DNA from: Sinohyriopsis cumingii
Taxonomy: Eukaryota > Mollusca > Bivalvia > Unionida > Unionidae
Direction of reading: 5' to 3'
NCBI GenBank assembly: GCA_028554795.2
Contig: CM068835.1
Coordinates: forward strand, 57,087,219 to 57,151,218
Length of the DNA stretch: 64,000 bases
Part shown: piece after piece, positions 27,088-64,000 of the stretch
Numbering within the stretch: the stretch's first letter is position 1
Layout: the number at the start of each line of letters is the position of its first letter
Translations under genes and position numbers: made by a program
The notes under the pieces: generated by a model
What the model saw: only the letters and a program-made list of their open reading frames with translations
Databases searched by the model: none
What the model was told of the DNA's origin: nothing

Positions 27088-30059
27088 GGTCCTGATGTTC
27101 CAGGTTGCAAAACGAAGAGTTGGAGTCTTTTTATTTCTTCTTTTAGTCTTTCCTGGTGCAGAGTTTTGTGGCCCACTTGTCGAGATGGTTCTCTAAGCTC
27201 CACGCACCCAGTGAAGCAGGCAGGCCATGGCGGGCAGCACCTTACTGACTGGGGACTGCCCAGGTTGAGGCGGGCGGTAGCTGTCCAGTTAGACCTGATG
27301 ATCTCTCCCACCGTCAGAAGTAACCCCTGGCGCCAAGCTCTACGCCAATCGAGCTTTGACTTAGAACCGGTAAACAGCTACTTCTCGTGTTGTGCCGATG
27401 CCGTACGACAACGCTGGAGTGTCCTCTCCAGTGGAGCTATGAAGCCTGGGCAGGGTGGTATGGAGAATCAGCTGTTGCCCATGCAGCAGATCCCCCCTCT
27501 CCACGCAGCGGGTGTGCCCAAGGGAACGACGAATGCCGATACAGCTTGGCACCAACGGCGTCGCAGGAGTTGCCGGAATGACGTTGAAGTCAATGTCATA
27601 CCGCCTTAGGGACTCCATCTCCGGATTTTCTGTCGGGGTTTACTCCCTTGGCCTTTCCCATGAGTGGGTATAGCCACAAGGCAGCAGAGGTTTGGAATCG
27701 GAGTTTTCCTTCTCCTAGATGAGCTACCATCCAAGGTTTACGAGTCCCATCTACCCGAAGCAACTGGTTTTAAGGCGCCAGTGGGCCGCCTTCACCCCTT
27801 CTCCTGTTAGTAGAAAACATGGTCTGCCGGGCTTCAAATCTAAGCCACTCGCGAAGGCCAGGAACTGGATTTTAATTGACAGAGGCAGTAAGAGACGCAG
27901 GCCGTATGGGGCATTTTGGAGGATTGGGGCGCTTGTCTCCCACTCCCACCCCGGGCAATGTCAACCTTAGACCACAACTTTAGATGTTAGATAGATGTAT
28001 TGGGGAAAACCCAGATACACCTGTTGAAATTTCGGTTTGCAATAAACACTCATCAATACCTGGTTTCTTCATCGTTTTCATCGATCCGTTTGTTGTGGAG
28101 TGTAGAAGGTATACTACATTGTACTGGTAACATGAGATATCGAATAGCAATAGGTCATGTAAGTTCAGCACCCATAATAATATTCATGATTCATGTCAAA
28201 TAATAATTTTAAGCAGGCAATAACTGAAGCTTACCTTTTGTTGTTCGAAGTTCGTTTTTAGGTATATTTTGACAGCGACTCCTTATTGATTCTAGACATG
28301 CATAGCAGATGGTCTTCAATCTCAACACATTGATCCGGATCAGAAAAAGAATATCATAAGAAAATAATATTGTCATAAATATGGAATTACTGGTTTGCAT
28401 TCAAGATACAAGGGCAAAGATGGTCTTAATTCGTTGGCGAGAGCGAGACTACCCAAGAAATATTACCTTATTAAGTGTGACTTCTCAATAATCACACCAC
28501 TAAGCAGAGTAGATAATATTTCACGTTCGCGGATGAAAAAGTGGGCTATAAACAAACCAACGTCCCTTGGACAAAGCTAAAACGTCTGCAGTAGAAAGTA
28601 GCTCTAACTTACTTCATCACATTGATAATGCCTCATTTGCTGCTTTACTGTATCGTAGCTCTATCAAAGACGGGAATTATTTAATGTATAATGTAACTTC
28701 GTCAACCTGACTTCTCTCTCCGTCCAGAAGAAAATCGATATTTGTTAATATAACAAACGTGTTCATTGTAATACTAGATCGATGGTCTCCTAACATTGTG
28801 AAAGGTTATTTAATTGGCTGATTATATGAAGCGACTTACTATGTCATTGCAGCTATGATATGAGGTCACGTTTCGAGTAAAAATGGACAGTTTTATTGTA
28901 TGATTGAGACACGCCTTATTTATAGGCATCGTTTGCACAGTGCTGTTTTATGAGATTTTGATTAAGATTCAAATAGAATTTTGGCTTCAATGATTGCTTG
29001 CCTGATTGCAGAAAGTTTGTCTTGACAAATTCTGAGTTAATGAGAAATATCTTTGCAGTTTTCCTTCTTCTACAATGTTTGAACGCAAAGCATTCTACAG
29101 GCAGTTGAAATCACTAAGCACGGCCTTGATTTCATGCACAACGGCTTAAGTCTTTTGTCATGTCATGAAAAGAAAACGCTTAAACAAGTTTAATTATCGC
29201 AATAGCTTTCCAGTGCAAACATGCAATGAAGTCACGGAAAGGTATATGAAATTTTGGGAAATCACAAGTGATTTACAACCTTCAATAAATCGACCGCACA
29301 TCCTTTATACTGCAGACAATCATGATTCCCATAAATGTGTCGCACCTAAAATTTTCATGAACGAACAAAAACTTTGTTGTGTACTTGATAATAAGAGTTT
29401 GTGATCTTCAGCATGTGCAATGTCACCGGGTACTTATTCCTCATATTAGTATATGTAATGACCTGAGATATATATATATATATTAAACTAATATAAACTA
29501 TGATCACAAGACTATGCATGCCGATCTATACATTTTAAAGTGATTTTAAATTTATTAGATCCTTAGCTGTGTAAAAAGCCATAATGTTGTCAAATACTCG
29601 AGTATTTCACAAACGATCATACTGAAATGGAAAAGTATTTAATAATAAAAGGAGTATTTCTTAAATTCTAAAATACAACTATTTGACAAATACTGACGAC
29701 TATGACATCCTGTCATTAAAATAAGAGGATAGCGGTGTCCCAATCAAAAAGCTATTTTGGTGTCGTATGGGATAGGATAACACTAAGGTGAGGTGCCATG
29801 AAAAAACATGTACATTATTCCACGCTGAAAAATATTACCATACACACAAGGCAATGACATAATATTAAGTTTGATATATATTTCATTCAGGCAGCTATTT
29901 TTGTGTTTTGGTCCATGACCCTGAAGCAGAGATAAAGAAGGCTGAAATACAATGAAACATATTTGACTGCTTTTTCCTGGTCTGGATCTAACTTGACCTC
30001 AGCTAGTAAGAACTGTCCTTGAGAGGAAGAATAATGCGGCTACTGTTACAACTTTCTAG

Positions 30060-30480
30060 CATTAAACTAAGTAACAGAAAGAAGCGAAACCAACAAGTGG
30101 TTTAAAATTCAATAAATAATTTAATTATCTAAGTTATAAATGAACATTTAAGAGGAACTTACGGAATTATATATGAAATCCAAACTAATTCTAAAATGTT
30201 CCATCACAATTCAAAAACGAATATAACGTGCCGAATCAATTCTATGTCCTGAATGTGTTGATATACTAATATCCTTGAAGATACTAGAGTGTCAGCAGCT
30301 TTGATGTATCACAATGACATTGTTCAAACACTCCTTTGAATGAATTCAAAATAATCATGCAATACTGCATTAGTCCAGTCTTATGAGCACTTTGTAATTC
30401 ATTGAAAAATTATAATAAACAGTTCATCTCTAACACGTCATTCAATATATTTGCAGAATGAATCTTAAAAATAACATATG
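30060..30480. repeat. Dispersed repeat, copy 1 (pair with 61.98 kb)
   Basis: About 400 bp aligns in direct orientation with 61985-62385. Shared landmarks are AACTAAGTAAC, AATAATTTAATT, GAATTAAATCCAA or its variant, TCACAATGACATTGT, GAATGAATTCA-AATAATC and CTCTAACACGTCA. Identity looks like roughly 70-75%. No ORF, so probably an old non-coding transposon of unknown type. Confidence 0.75.
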
Positions 30481-30686
30481 AAATAAGAGTGAAATAAGTA
30501 TCCATAGCTTCATACTTTTATACACCCTTACATATATATTATATACGTTCGATTAAACCAATATAGCAAAATAACGTTTTGACAGTATATATACATTTTT
30601 CTCATGAATCCTATAAAATCATATCCATATAAATATTTCATGAAACTAATTTTTTCACATGTTTTAAAAGTGATAACATTTTATTA

Positions 30687-30690
<4 letters not shown>

Positions 30691-30761
<71 letters not shown>
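30691..30761. repeat. (TA)n microsatellite
   Basis: A TA run of about 71 bases in non-coding sequence beyond the 3' end of the IAP gene. Confidence 0.98.
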
Positions 30762-30762
<1 letters not shown>

Positions 30763-32460
30763 TACACAGATATTAGTTGCAGACAATACGTTTATTCCGA
30801 TAAGAGAACGGCTGTAGTTGGAAATTGTCGTTCCTTCCAATCGTTGGTATAAGCCAGTCAGTGAATAACACAAGTGCAAAGTCTCTGAAGTCTTAACTCC
30901 TCCCTGTGCACGTGCATCCTAGAACCTTTTTGCTTTGCACTGTTGCAATTCAAACATGTTATAATGAATGTCGTTATCTCATGAAATGAAACTAGTCAGT
31001 TTTCTAATCAATACTGCAGGTACGTTGTCACTATATTTTTCCTCACAACAAATGACTCCTAATTCATTACGTTACTTATAAATTTGATCCAAGAATATGT
31101 TGTTGTTTTTGTGTTTTTTTGTTGTTGTTATTTTTGTTTTTTTTTTTAAAAAAAAACATTTCTTGATATCGATTTATATTGATTGTCGATTAAATATCAT
31201 CACATATTGAACACTTGTCAACTTTGGTTCGTTCAGGCACGACTGTCTCTACAACAAGGTTATGTAGGTCATTATTCAGCCCCTAGCCATCGTATACTTC
31301 TTATCTGAATTCCTCTTTCATGAATACACACAATCTCGTAAGCTACATATAATAGGTTTCATAATACACTCATGATCTAACTGACGTCACCGTGGTCTAA
31401 TCATGTAGCCCATAAATACGTTTCAAAGGCGTTCCTGTAGAGTTCATTAGTTTTCTATTATCTAGAACTTTAATATCACCAATTCCAATATGGTCCATTT
31501 CTTTCACTCACTTTTATTCCAACCTTTCGTCTTTATGATGACAAAGTATGTATGTGTTTCGAACTGAGGGGCGGCATTTAAATGGTAACTGGATGTTGTT
31601 ATTTCGAAAGGTCCTCAAAACATGTGATCGAATAGCTCAAAAGCGCAATGTGAAAGCTACCACTGGTGAGAAGATAGAAGAACTCTCTTTTTCGGAACCT
31701 TTGCTTTTTTGCGTTATCTATGACGTTACAACTTCTGTTATATGAACATGTGCAAGCAGCACTTCAGGCAGATTGACGACGTACGAAGGTTTCAGTTAGA
31801 ATATGTTTAAATCATTTTGATCGTGTTCTCATAGACCGACTATTTATACCGACGTTTTCTTTTGTTTATTTATACATTCACGCGATTTTAAAAGTATTTT
31901 GACCTGCAGCGTATTCGAAATAATACAAATCTACCGACCAACAGGCTGGGTAAATCTAAACGAAATTTACAATTTAAAATTACTCTTGCAAATTGATATA
32001 TGGTTGGCGTATACAAACTTTAGTGTAAAACGATCTTCATAAAATCGAGATCTATATAGATATGCTTTTCAATTGATTGTATGATTCACCAATCAAATTA
32101 AAACATTTCTTACAGAGAGAAACGTCATTTGGGACCTGTTGTCAATAACAATATCTCTCACTAATACAAAATACAATAAATCATCTAATAAACGTTATAC
32201 ACGATATCTAACAACGAGACAGAAATTTATGTTCCTTTCTAAAAAAAAACTATGATTCGCCGTGCTGTTTTGAGTGAGTCACCGAGATCTTAATAATTTG
32301 CAATTTCCAACCCAAGTGGTTCTTTTGCATTTGATGGGTGGCAAGGCAAATATCACAAACTTAAGCTGCTGTATCGGAACCCTGATCAATCATCACCTTG
32401 GAGTGTCTGTTATAAAGACACTTTACCGATTGTATTATAGACGAGTTTTATTATATATTA

Positions 32461-58058
<25,598 letters not shown>

Positions 58059-58245
58059 CTGTAAGAATAGCACTGATCACTGTTGTAAACCGCTGTCGTT
58101 CTTCATTTTATATTATTACGTTTGACTTGTCTTCCCTTGGGTTTCTCTTTGGTTAATGTCTAGTTACACGATATAATAATAATAACGTTGATATCAACAT
58201 GGCTACTTCGGAAACATCCAGTTAGCATTTGTGATGCCGCCCCTC

Positions 58246-58363
58246 AAAAGATCTCTTTCGCTACATTCCAAACATTTGCAAGCGAGCCCCTAACTTCAAA
58301 ACTTTCTTGATATCTGATATGCACGTTCCACATCTCCTTGCCATATTCAAACTTTGTAAGATT
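58246..58363 (-). CDS. Possible additional 5' exon of the IAP gene
   Basis: A pyrimidine-rich acceptor (TTTTTTGATTTCAG on the minus strand) precedes an open frame of 39 codons beginning NLTKFEYGKEMWN, with amino-acid use that looks coding, before a TGA near 58246. No clear strong donor was chosen: GTTTGG and GTAGCG lie inside the frame. A phase-0 donor would need the next exon to start at the alternative acceptor before Asn-His-Gln (about 58042) rather than at 58058. It could equally be chance open sequence or 5' UTR. RNA evidence would settle it. Confidence 0.3.
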
Positions 58364-58671
58364 CTGAAATCAAAAAAGGAGCAAATGTATGTGACGAACC
58401 AAGCCGTACTTGCGAGTGCAAAAAGTAACTAGAACATATGTTAATAGAACAAGAATGCTCTGCCTAAAATGTCTTGTACAAATTGTTACCAAATATAAAT
58501 AAACAACTTAGCAGAAGACAAATTGTTGACAATCAAACTGGCATGAAATTTAAGTCACTGTGACCTACTTTAGTTAGTCTGGAGTTGTAATTATCATAGA
58601 ATCTAATCTATGTGACCAACAATGTCTGTGAAGCTGGCCTAAATGAAAATTTTCGCCGAAGCTACTGAAGA

Positions 58672-59410
58672 GTGAAATAATAATAACAATAATGAGGACT
58701 TTGTATACCGCCTAATCTTTAGAATCTCAAAGCGCTTTACAACTATAGATAACACCTATAAGATAAGAAACATAATAATATTATTACAAAAACAAACAAC
58801 ATGGAATTAGAAAAACATCAAAAAAATAAAATAAAAAACATGCTGAGAATATTTCAGGTAGGAAACATTATTAGGTCTTTAAGTTTGTTCTTGCTGTCGA
58901 AATAAGTGAGTTTTGAGAGCACTCTTGAATGTGATCACTGTGTCTTTGTGTCTAAGTTCAGTGGGCAATTCATTCCACATTGCTGGGCCCTGGTATGCAA
59001 AAGAACGTTGTCCATATGACTTTGTTTTCTTGCTTGGAATAATGAGTATACGATTGTCAGAAGAGGAGCGTAAGTATCTTGCTGGTGTGTACACATGGGT
59101 GAGGTCAGATAGGTATGTTGGACTAGAGTCCGACAGTGGAACGTAGCACAGAGAACAAATTTTTTGTTTTATTCTGGATCGAATGGATAGCCACTGTAGG
59201 GTACAGAACAGCGGGGAGGTGTGCTCTGATCGTGGTACTTTAAGTATCATCCGAGCAGCTGTGTTTTGAACTTTTTGAAGTTTCTGGAGTAGATATTGAG
59301 ATGAACCAGACAGAACTGAGTTACATTAGTCCAGTCTTGAAAGTACTAATGAACACACAAGTGTTTTAGTGGCATCAACTGAAAGATATTTGCGAATTGA
59401 GATGATGTTT
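58672..59410 (-). mobile_element. 5'-truncated LINE tail (CR1/L2/Jockey-type), copy B
   Basis: This is the same family as the 45.2 kb copy. The frame 59250-58879 carries TPARYLRSSSDNR and SYGQRSFAYQGPAMWNELP, and ends with FKSALKTHLFRQ. Upstream, the same SVDATKTLVCSLVLSRL segment is present but with a TAA replacing the Tyr codon of the YCN motif. The 3' end has AGATTAGGCGGTATACAAAG and an (ATT)n-like tail. It lies upstream of the known IAP exons on the same strand. Confidence 0.85.
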
Positions 59411-60325
59411 TAATTAAGACATAGGAACAGTTTCCTACATTTGGTAAAAACAAATGTTGTACTCATCACGATACATCAACATACCAAGCAGAGCGATTAT
59501 ATGGCCAGTAAGAGATAAGAAACGGACCTAAAAATAAAACTTACTAGAAGTTACATTAGCACGAATGTAGGCTCTAGTAATCTAATTTTGGCAGGATTGC
59601 GTTGCTCCTAATATGACGCATCTAACAGAAATTAGCCTCAGCTGAATACATAAACAATATGTGAGAGGAAAACGTTCTAGCGTGATAAATTGTAGCGTAT
59701 CTGCATCTGAGAATTAGCAGTCATATTGATAAGTAATAATGAAATTATATAACAGCGGATAGGCGGAATGGAAACGTTGGTCGTGCGAATTTGCATCGGT
59801 AGAATAAAAGATCCACCGGCCCACATCAAATTGGTGATTTTTCTGTTAATGTGTCTGTTAAAATTCAGTGGAACTTTCCATGGAATTTCAGCTAATGAGC
59901 TTTTCAAAATAACTTCAGCGTTGCATTCTACAGTTTTAGTGGAGATGAAGCCGTTGGCAAGCGCCTTTGTAGCGAAAGTGCGGTGGAATTCCTGCGGTAC
60001 CATGCTGTTAAGCGAAACAGTCAGTTTAACTGAAGTATACATTTTAAGAGGAGTTGAAACAGTTCATCAGTTTTAAAGAAGCGCTGTAGTGGTTTAACAT
60101 GGAGCATAATTGAAACGATGAATTCAGCGGAGTTTAGGCTTAAATCGTCTTTGAACTTGAAGTGTGTTAGCGGTTTTGAAGTGGAAAAACATAGTAATTG
60201 CAGCTTGAGCCGATTTCGAACTTATGCTTCTAAGAATAACTCCAAATCGAAAACATACATCAACCAAGATAATTAACATATTTGTTTAAAGGTTATAGCT
60301 ACAAGCGAATATTGTATCTGATAAT

Positions 60326-60466
60326 CATGGCCGGCGCCAGACCCGGCCAGACTATCTGGCGCCCTAGGCAAGGTTAGATTATGCCCCCCCCCCCACCGGA
60401 AAATATCAATTTCCAAATTTATAAACAACAAAAAAATATTTAAAAAATGCGCTCCCCTGAAATCAG

Positions 60467-60502
<36 letters not shown>

Positions 60503-60513
60503 CGCCGGCCCTG
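60326..60513. mobile_element. Non-autonomous hAT-type element (MITE), 188 bp
   Basis: The inverted ends are CATGGCCGGCGCC on the left and GGCGCCGGCCCTG on the right-hand complement pattern (right end read inward CAGGGCCGGCGC). The element is flanked by the exact 8-bp duplication CTGATAAT (60318-60325 and 60514-60521). Eight-base target duplications with CAGGGCCGGCGC-like ends are typical of hAT superfamily transposons. There is no coding capacity. Internally there is a poly-C run and a second, subterminal inverted motif (GCGCCCTAGGCA / GCGCCCTAGGCGG). Confidence 0.9.
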
Positions 60514-60821
60514 CTGATAATATATATTGAAAGGTACAAAGGAATTTCAATATCAACCTGACAGTATCAAACATAACAAACAAAATATAATTACAAGTGA
60601 AATTTGCCAATGAATACAGCTGACATTCGTGAAATGAAAAAGCCTATATTCGCACATACTGTTACGTTGCCAAAATGACCAACATGTTTTCTTCAGTAAA
60701 TACAATATGAAATTCAACCATAACATGAATTAAAATGCAAAAGAAATTGACTCTCACACAACGGTCATGAATTTAATAAAATGCGATGATTACCAGATTT
60801 CCTTCACCACAACTATAAGCT

Positions 60822-60896
60822 CATAAATAACACATGCTTTCATAAATAACACTTGCTTTCATAAATAACACTTGCTTTCATAAATAACACTTGCTC
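60822..60896. repeat. 19-bp tandem repeat, about four copies
   Basis: The unit CATAAATAACACTTGCTTT is repeated with one or two substitutions in the outer copies. Confidence 0.93.
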
Positions 60897-61984
60897 TCCT
60901 TTAAACACATTTTTGCAAAAACAAGCCATAGCAAGCAGTCTAAAATATTACATCTTTTAGAATGTAATATTCCTTCAGCTTGAACTGTTTGTCCCACTCT
61001 CTTGTAGTTTATGCAGCCCTATAACATAGCAAATAACATCGAATTCCTTTCTGTGTCACCATATATGCCTAAACTCACTAAAAACAATTTCTCTTTAGCT
61101 CTCCTGCAAACAGTACTTTTTTATTTGCCCATATGCATATCTGAGTATAATATCAGACTGTCACATCAGACTAATGATTTGCAACATTTAGTGATTTAGA
61201 AACGATTTGCATTGTGAATGGTACTGTGCTTTAAAATGACTTGTTTTGAAAATCATATGTGATGCTATCTCTCTGCGCTTTTCGGAAAAATATTCGTATT
61301 GGTGTTAAAGCGAGATATTAAGTCACTAAGGGTTTGTATCCGGTTTTCTCTTTCCCGTGCGAATCTGTTGTTTTGTTTCTTTTTCTCTTAGATTCAATTC
61401 AAAGCATGATTTCTACTGAACTTTTTCACCGCGTCGCTTCAAAAATCCCGAGATGGTTCTCGAAAAGCGATAATTTGGTAGATACTGTGTCCGTCCTGAG
61501 ATAATTATGAAATCAATTATCTTTTGCCAAAGTTCATGTATTTATCTCTTGAGACCATATTTACATGGATGCGTATTGCACAGATACGTTATTAGATCAT
61601 ACTTGTTTGAATTTTACGGTTTCTATAAAGCAGTAATGTTGAATGCGTTACCATTTACTAGCACTTGTTTAGAAAGTATAATTATAATGCAATTTGTCAT
61701 TAATGCGTCGTTTAGTTGGGGGGTTTTTATATTTTAATTCCGCACTAGAAATGTATTTACAAAAATATTGATCAGGCACCTAAGCATTGCATATAGGTCC
61801 ATAAAACATTTCGGAAAAGTTTGAAACACTCTTAACATACAGAAAGTATAAAAATAGGATCAAAAGCAAGGGCAAAAATGAATGTTTTATGTCATTACTT
61901 CCGGTAACGTAAGACTCATGAATGAGTCGTGAAGTAAAATGATCAAAATATGATACATATCAGTTGCTACGTTTACTTTGATCT

Positions 61985-62385
61985 TAAACTAAGTAACGAA
62001 AAAAGAAGAAAATCAACAGGTTTTGTAAAACTTAACAAATAATTTAATTCTCTAAATCATAAAATGAAAATTTAAAATGCACTTACATCATTATGAATTA
62101 AATCCAAAATAATCCTAAACGTAATATCACAATTCCAAAAGAACAGAATGTTCCGAATTAAGTACAGGTCTTGAATGTAATGATACCACCAATCTTGACG
62201 AGTCACAATGACATTGTCCAGAATGTCTTAGAATGAATTCACAATAATCCCCAAGCAATATTATAGTGCAAAGTCAATGAACACTTCGAATTTCTAATCA
62301 ATAATCCAGACAAATGTTTCCTCTCTAACACGTCAATAAATACTGCTGCAGAATGAAAAAAAGAAAAAGAAAAGGAATAATTGTC
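61985..62385. repeat. Dispersed repeat, copy 2 (pair with 30.06 kb)
   Basis: Same orientation and landmarks as the 30.06 kb copy (AACTAAGTAACGAAAAAAGAAG, TCACAATGACATTGTCCAGAA, CTCTAACACGTCAATAAATA). The pair brackets the IAP gene at a distance of about 32 kb. Confidence 0.75.
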
Positions 62386-62605
62386 ATTTCTCTCCTTGTA
62401 TACATGTCCACAACTATATTTTTCAATATATCGCCATTCTATATGTTTCATAGATTTCACAGTACTTCAATCATCTAATCAGAATATTACTCCAAAATGG
62501 TAAACAATTTCTTTCTATTAAAACCATCTAAGGTCATACTCTAGAACTCTTACCCAAGTTAACACCCTAATTATAGCTCATTATCCTACAACAGAATCTA
62601 CACTC

Positions 62606-62800
62606 ATGAACAAACATTAGCTATGAAATTGTTTATAAATGATCATTACAATCTATATTCATGGACAAACATTAGCTTTATAATATCTTGTTTATAAATG
62701 ATCATTACAATCTATATTCATGGACAAACATTAGCTTTATAATATCTTGTTTATAAATGATCATTATAATTTAAGCTCTTGGACAAAAATTAAACATAGC
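62606..62800. repeat. ~63-bp tandem repeat, about three copies
   Basis: The unit contains CATGGACAAACATTAGCTTT, AATATCTTGTTTATAAATGA and TCATTACAATCTATATT. The middle copies are nearly identical; the first and last are diverged. Confidence 0.92.
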
Positions 62801-63206
62801 TATACATAATAAAAAGAAGTGAAAAGACCGCAATGTGATACATATCACTGAAGTAATAGAGATCAAAATGTGATAAGTCAGTGAAAATCTTTCTTTTATA
62901 TATTGGATAACTCTTACTACAGTATATTTCTGGCTAACGGGAACGTAAGACACTTGAAGAGAGTGGTGAAGTGTAAAATCGGATAAACCTTCACCACTAA
63001 TGCTTAATATGTAGGACAACAGAAACAGTAATGAATGAGTAATATATATTCCCGAAATGTAAAACAAACTACTATTGAAATTGGAAAACTGAACGAGTAT
63101 CTAAACACTGAAAAATTTTCATCGACAAGCATTCCAAATGTCGAAACGTTTGGTGTACATTTAACGGTATACAACATTGATAACAGGCTTTTGTCTATTT
63201 TAATCA

Positions 63207-63208
<2 letters not shown>

Positions 63209-63254
<46 letters not shown>
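63209..63254. repeat. (TA)n microsatellite
   Basis: A TA run of about 46 bases in non-coding sequence. Confidence 0.97.
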
Positions 63255-63256
<2 letters not shown>

Positions 63257-64000
63257 TATAACGGTACCAATTGCGCAAGTCCAGGTGGGCGGAGCTTAAG
63301 GTGTATGGAACATTGTATTCAGAATTAAAGAACAACACTAGCTGTGATTGGTGCATTATGTAAGAGTTGTACTTTCTGTTTGGCTTAAAAAAAAGTTGAG
63401 CCTCTTGGCAACATGTGAGTTTGTGTTAATTTCTATCTAGATCATATTTTGTATTTTTTATGATTTTTTTAAAATATGGTACACATGGCTGAAAATGTGC
63501 TTGTTGTGACTAGATAACTCTTACCCCTGTCTAGTTCCAGTAGAGTTATCTCTCTTAAATGCAATGGAGTACCTGGTTATGTCATTGCCAAATTGACAAT
63601 CTAGCATTTTTCTATATGACAGTGTGTGACATGCATGCCCAAGTAGGACAGAAAGTATATTTATTTCACAAAACATTAGCATTGAGGTATATGGAAAAAC
63701 AATTGGTACCGTGATACCTAAAGGAAAGAATAGCCTCACAGTGTATCCATAGAAACGCATACATGTGGGCGGCATTTATGAACTATACTAGTTTGATGTA
63801 GGAAAACAAATGTGTGCTGAACAGTTTTGGTCAAATATTGAAAGTTCTTTAAGAATAAAATGTATGAAATCTTCAGAAAATAGCACAAGACGGCTTTGGA
63901 TGGGGACTTTTGATAACTATAGCTATGATATATATAGACTTGTGTTACCTGATGCCTTTATGTATGTGCTGTTACCTCCTAGATTTGAATGCATGCAACA

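Larger units (their letters stand above)
24005..27970 (-). mobile_element. RTE-like LINE, near full length
   Basis: A GC-rich block of about 4 kb in AT-rich surroundings holds an apurinic endonuclease-like frame followed by a reverse-transcriptase frame, both on the minus strand. The 5' part (27970 to 27100) has no convincing protein and is probably 5' UTR. The 3' end follows the RT stop closely, ending in sequence around GGATGCCAAGAAGATATC near 24005. The arrangement (one continuous EN-RT frame of roughly 1000 codons if two TGA codons are ignored, short 3' UTR) and the endonuclease's likeness to proteins often annotated as craniofacial development protein 2-like suggest an RTE/BovB-type or related clade. 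No target-site duplication was identified. Confidence 0.9.
27971..32460. other. Non-coding stretch beyond the IAP stop codon
   Basis: The right-hand part is where the IAP 3' UTR should lie (minus strand, leftwards from 32460). AATAAA-type hexamers on the minus strand occur near 32450 and 31870. The 30.06 kb dispersed repeat and a TA tract are the only other structures seen. Confidence 0.5.
60522..64000. other. Right-hand non-coding end of the window
   Basis: It contains the 19-bp and 63-bp tandem repeats, one copy of the dispersed repeat and a TA tract. No gene is supported on either strand. Confidence 0.6.

Overview
This is a eukaryotic nuclear genome window: AT-rich, intron-rich and full of (TA)n tracts and repeats. 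The combination of a BIR/RING inhibitor-of-apoptosis gene, a GIY-YIG Penelope-like retroelement, an RTE-like LINE and tRNA-derived SINEs, one ending in GTTAAACCC plus (CAA)n, points to an invertebrate, most likely a mollusc such as a bivalve. That assignment is an inference from repeat and gene style, not from a species marker.

The only host gene I can support is an IAP-type gene on the minus strand, running from about 58.06 kb down to its stop codon at 32461. It can be followed through eight exons with consensus splice sites. Most joins are phase-compatible: an N-terminal Ser-rich region, BIR1 split over two exons, a small linker exon, BIR2 split over two exons, two linker exons and a terminal C3HC4 RING exon. 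Both BIR domains are interrupted at the same point, after the Tyr-Tyr-x of the first half and in phase 1. The reading phase between the 50.3 kb exon and the 44.4 kb exon does not match, so at least one small exon there is unidentified. The 5' end is also unresolved.

Layout. 1-11.4 kb: AT-rich non-coding sequence with three SINE remnants. 11.4-17.3 kb: a crowded set of decayed intronless reading frames on both strands that I cannot assign to a family, possibly remains of a large DNA transposon or endogenous DNA virus. 15.2-15.5 kb: a tRNA-derived SINE sitting between two (TA)n tracts. 18.7-19.2 kb: a degenerate minisatellite. 20-23.9 kb: microsatellites. 24.0-27.97 kb: a nearly intact LINE, GC-rich against its surroundings, with two TGA interruptions. 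28-32.4 kb: non-coding. 32.46-58.4 kb: the IAP gene. Its introns hold a truncated LINE (45.2-45.9 kb) and a head-to-head pair of Penelope-like copies forming an inverted repeat with arms of about 1.5 kb (45.9-49.9 kb). A hammerhead-ribozyme motif lies at 50.17-50.21 kb. 58.7-64 kb: a second truncated LINE, a 188-bp hAT-type element with an 8-bp target duplication, and two tandem repeats.

How the parts interact: transcription of the IAP gene would run through the inverted Penelope pair, so its pre-mRNA could fold into a hairpin of about 1.5 kb. The hammerhead motif lies on the strand opposite to the IAP gene and belongs to the plus-strand Penelope copy.
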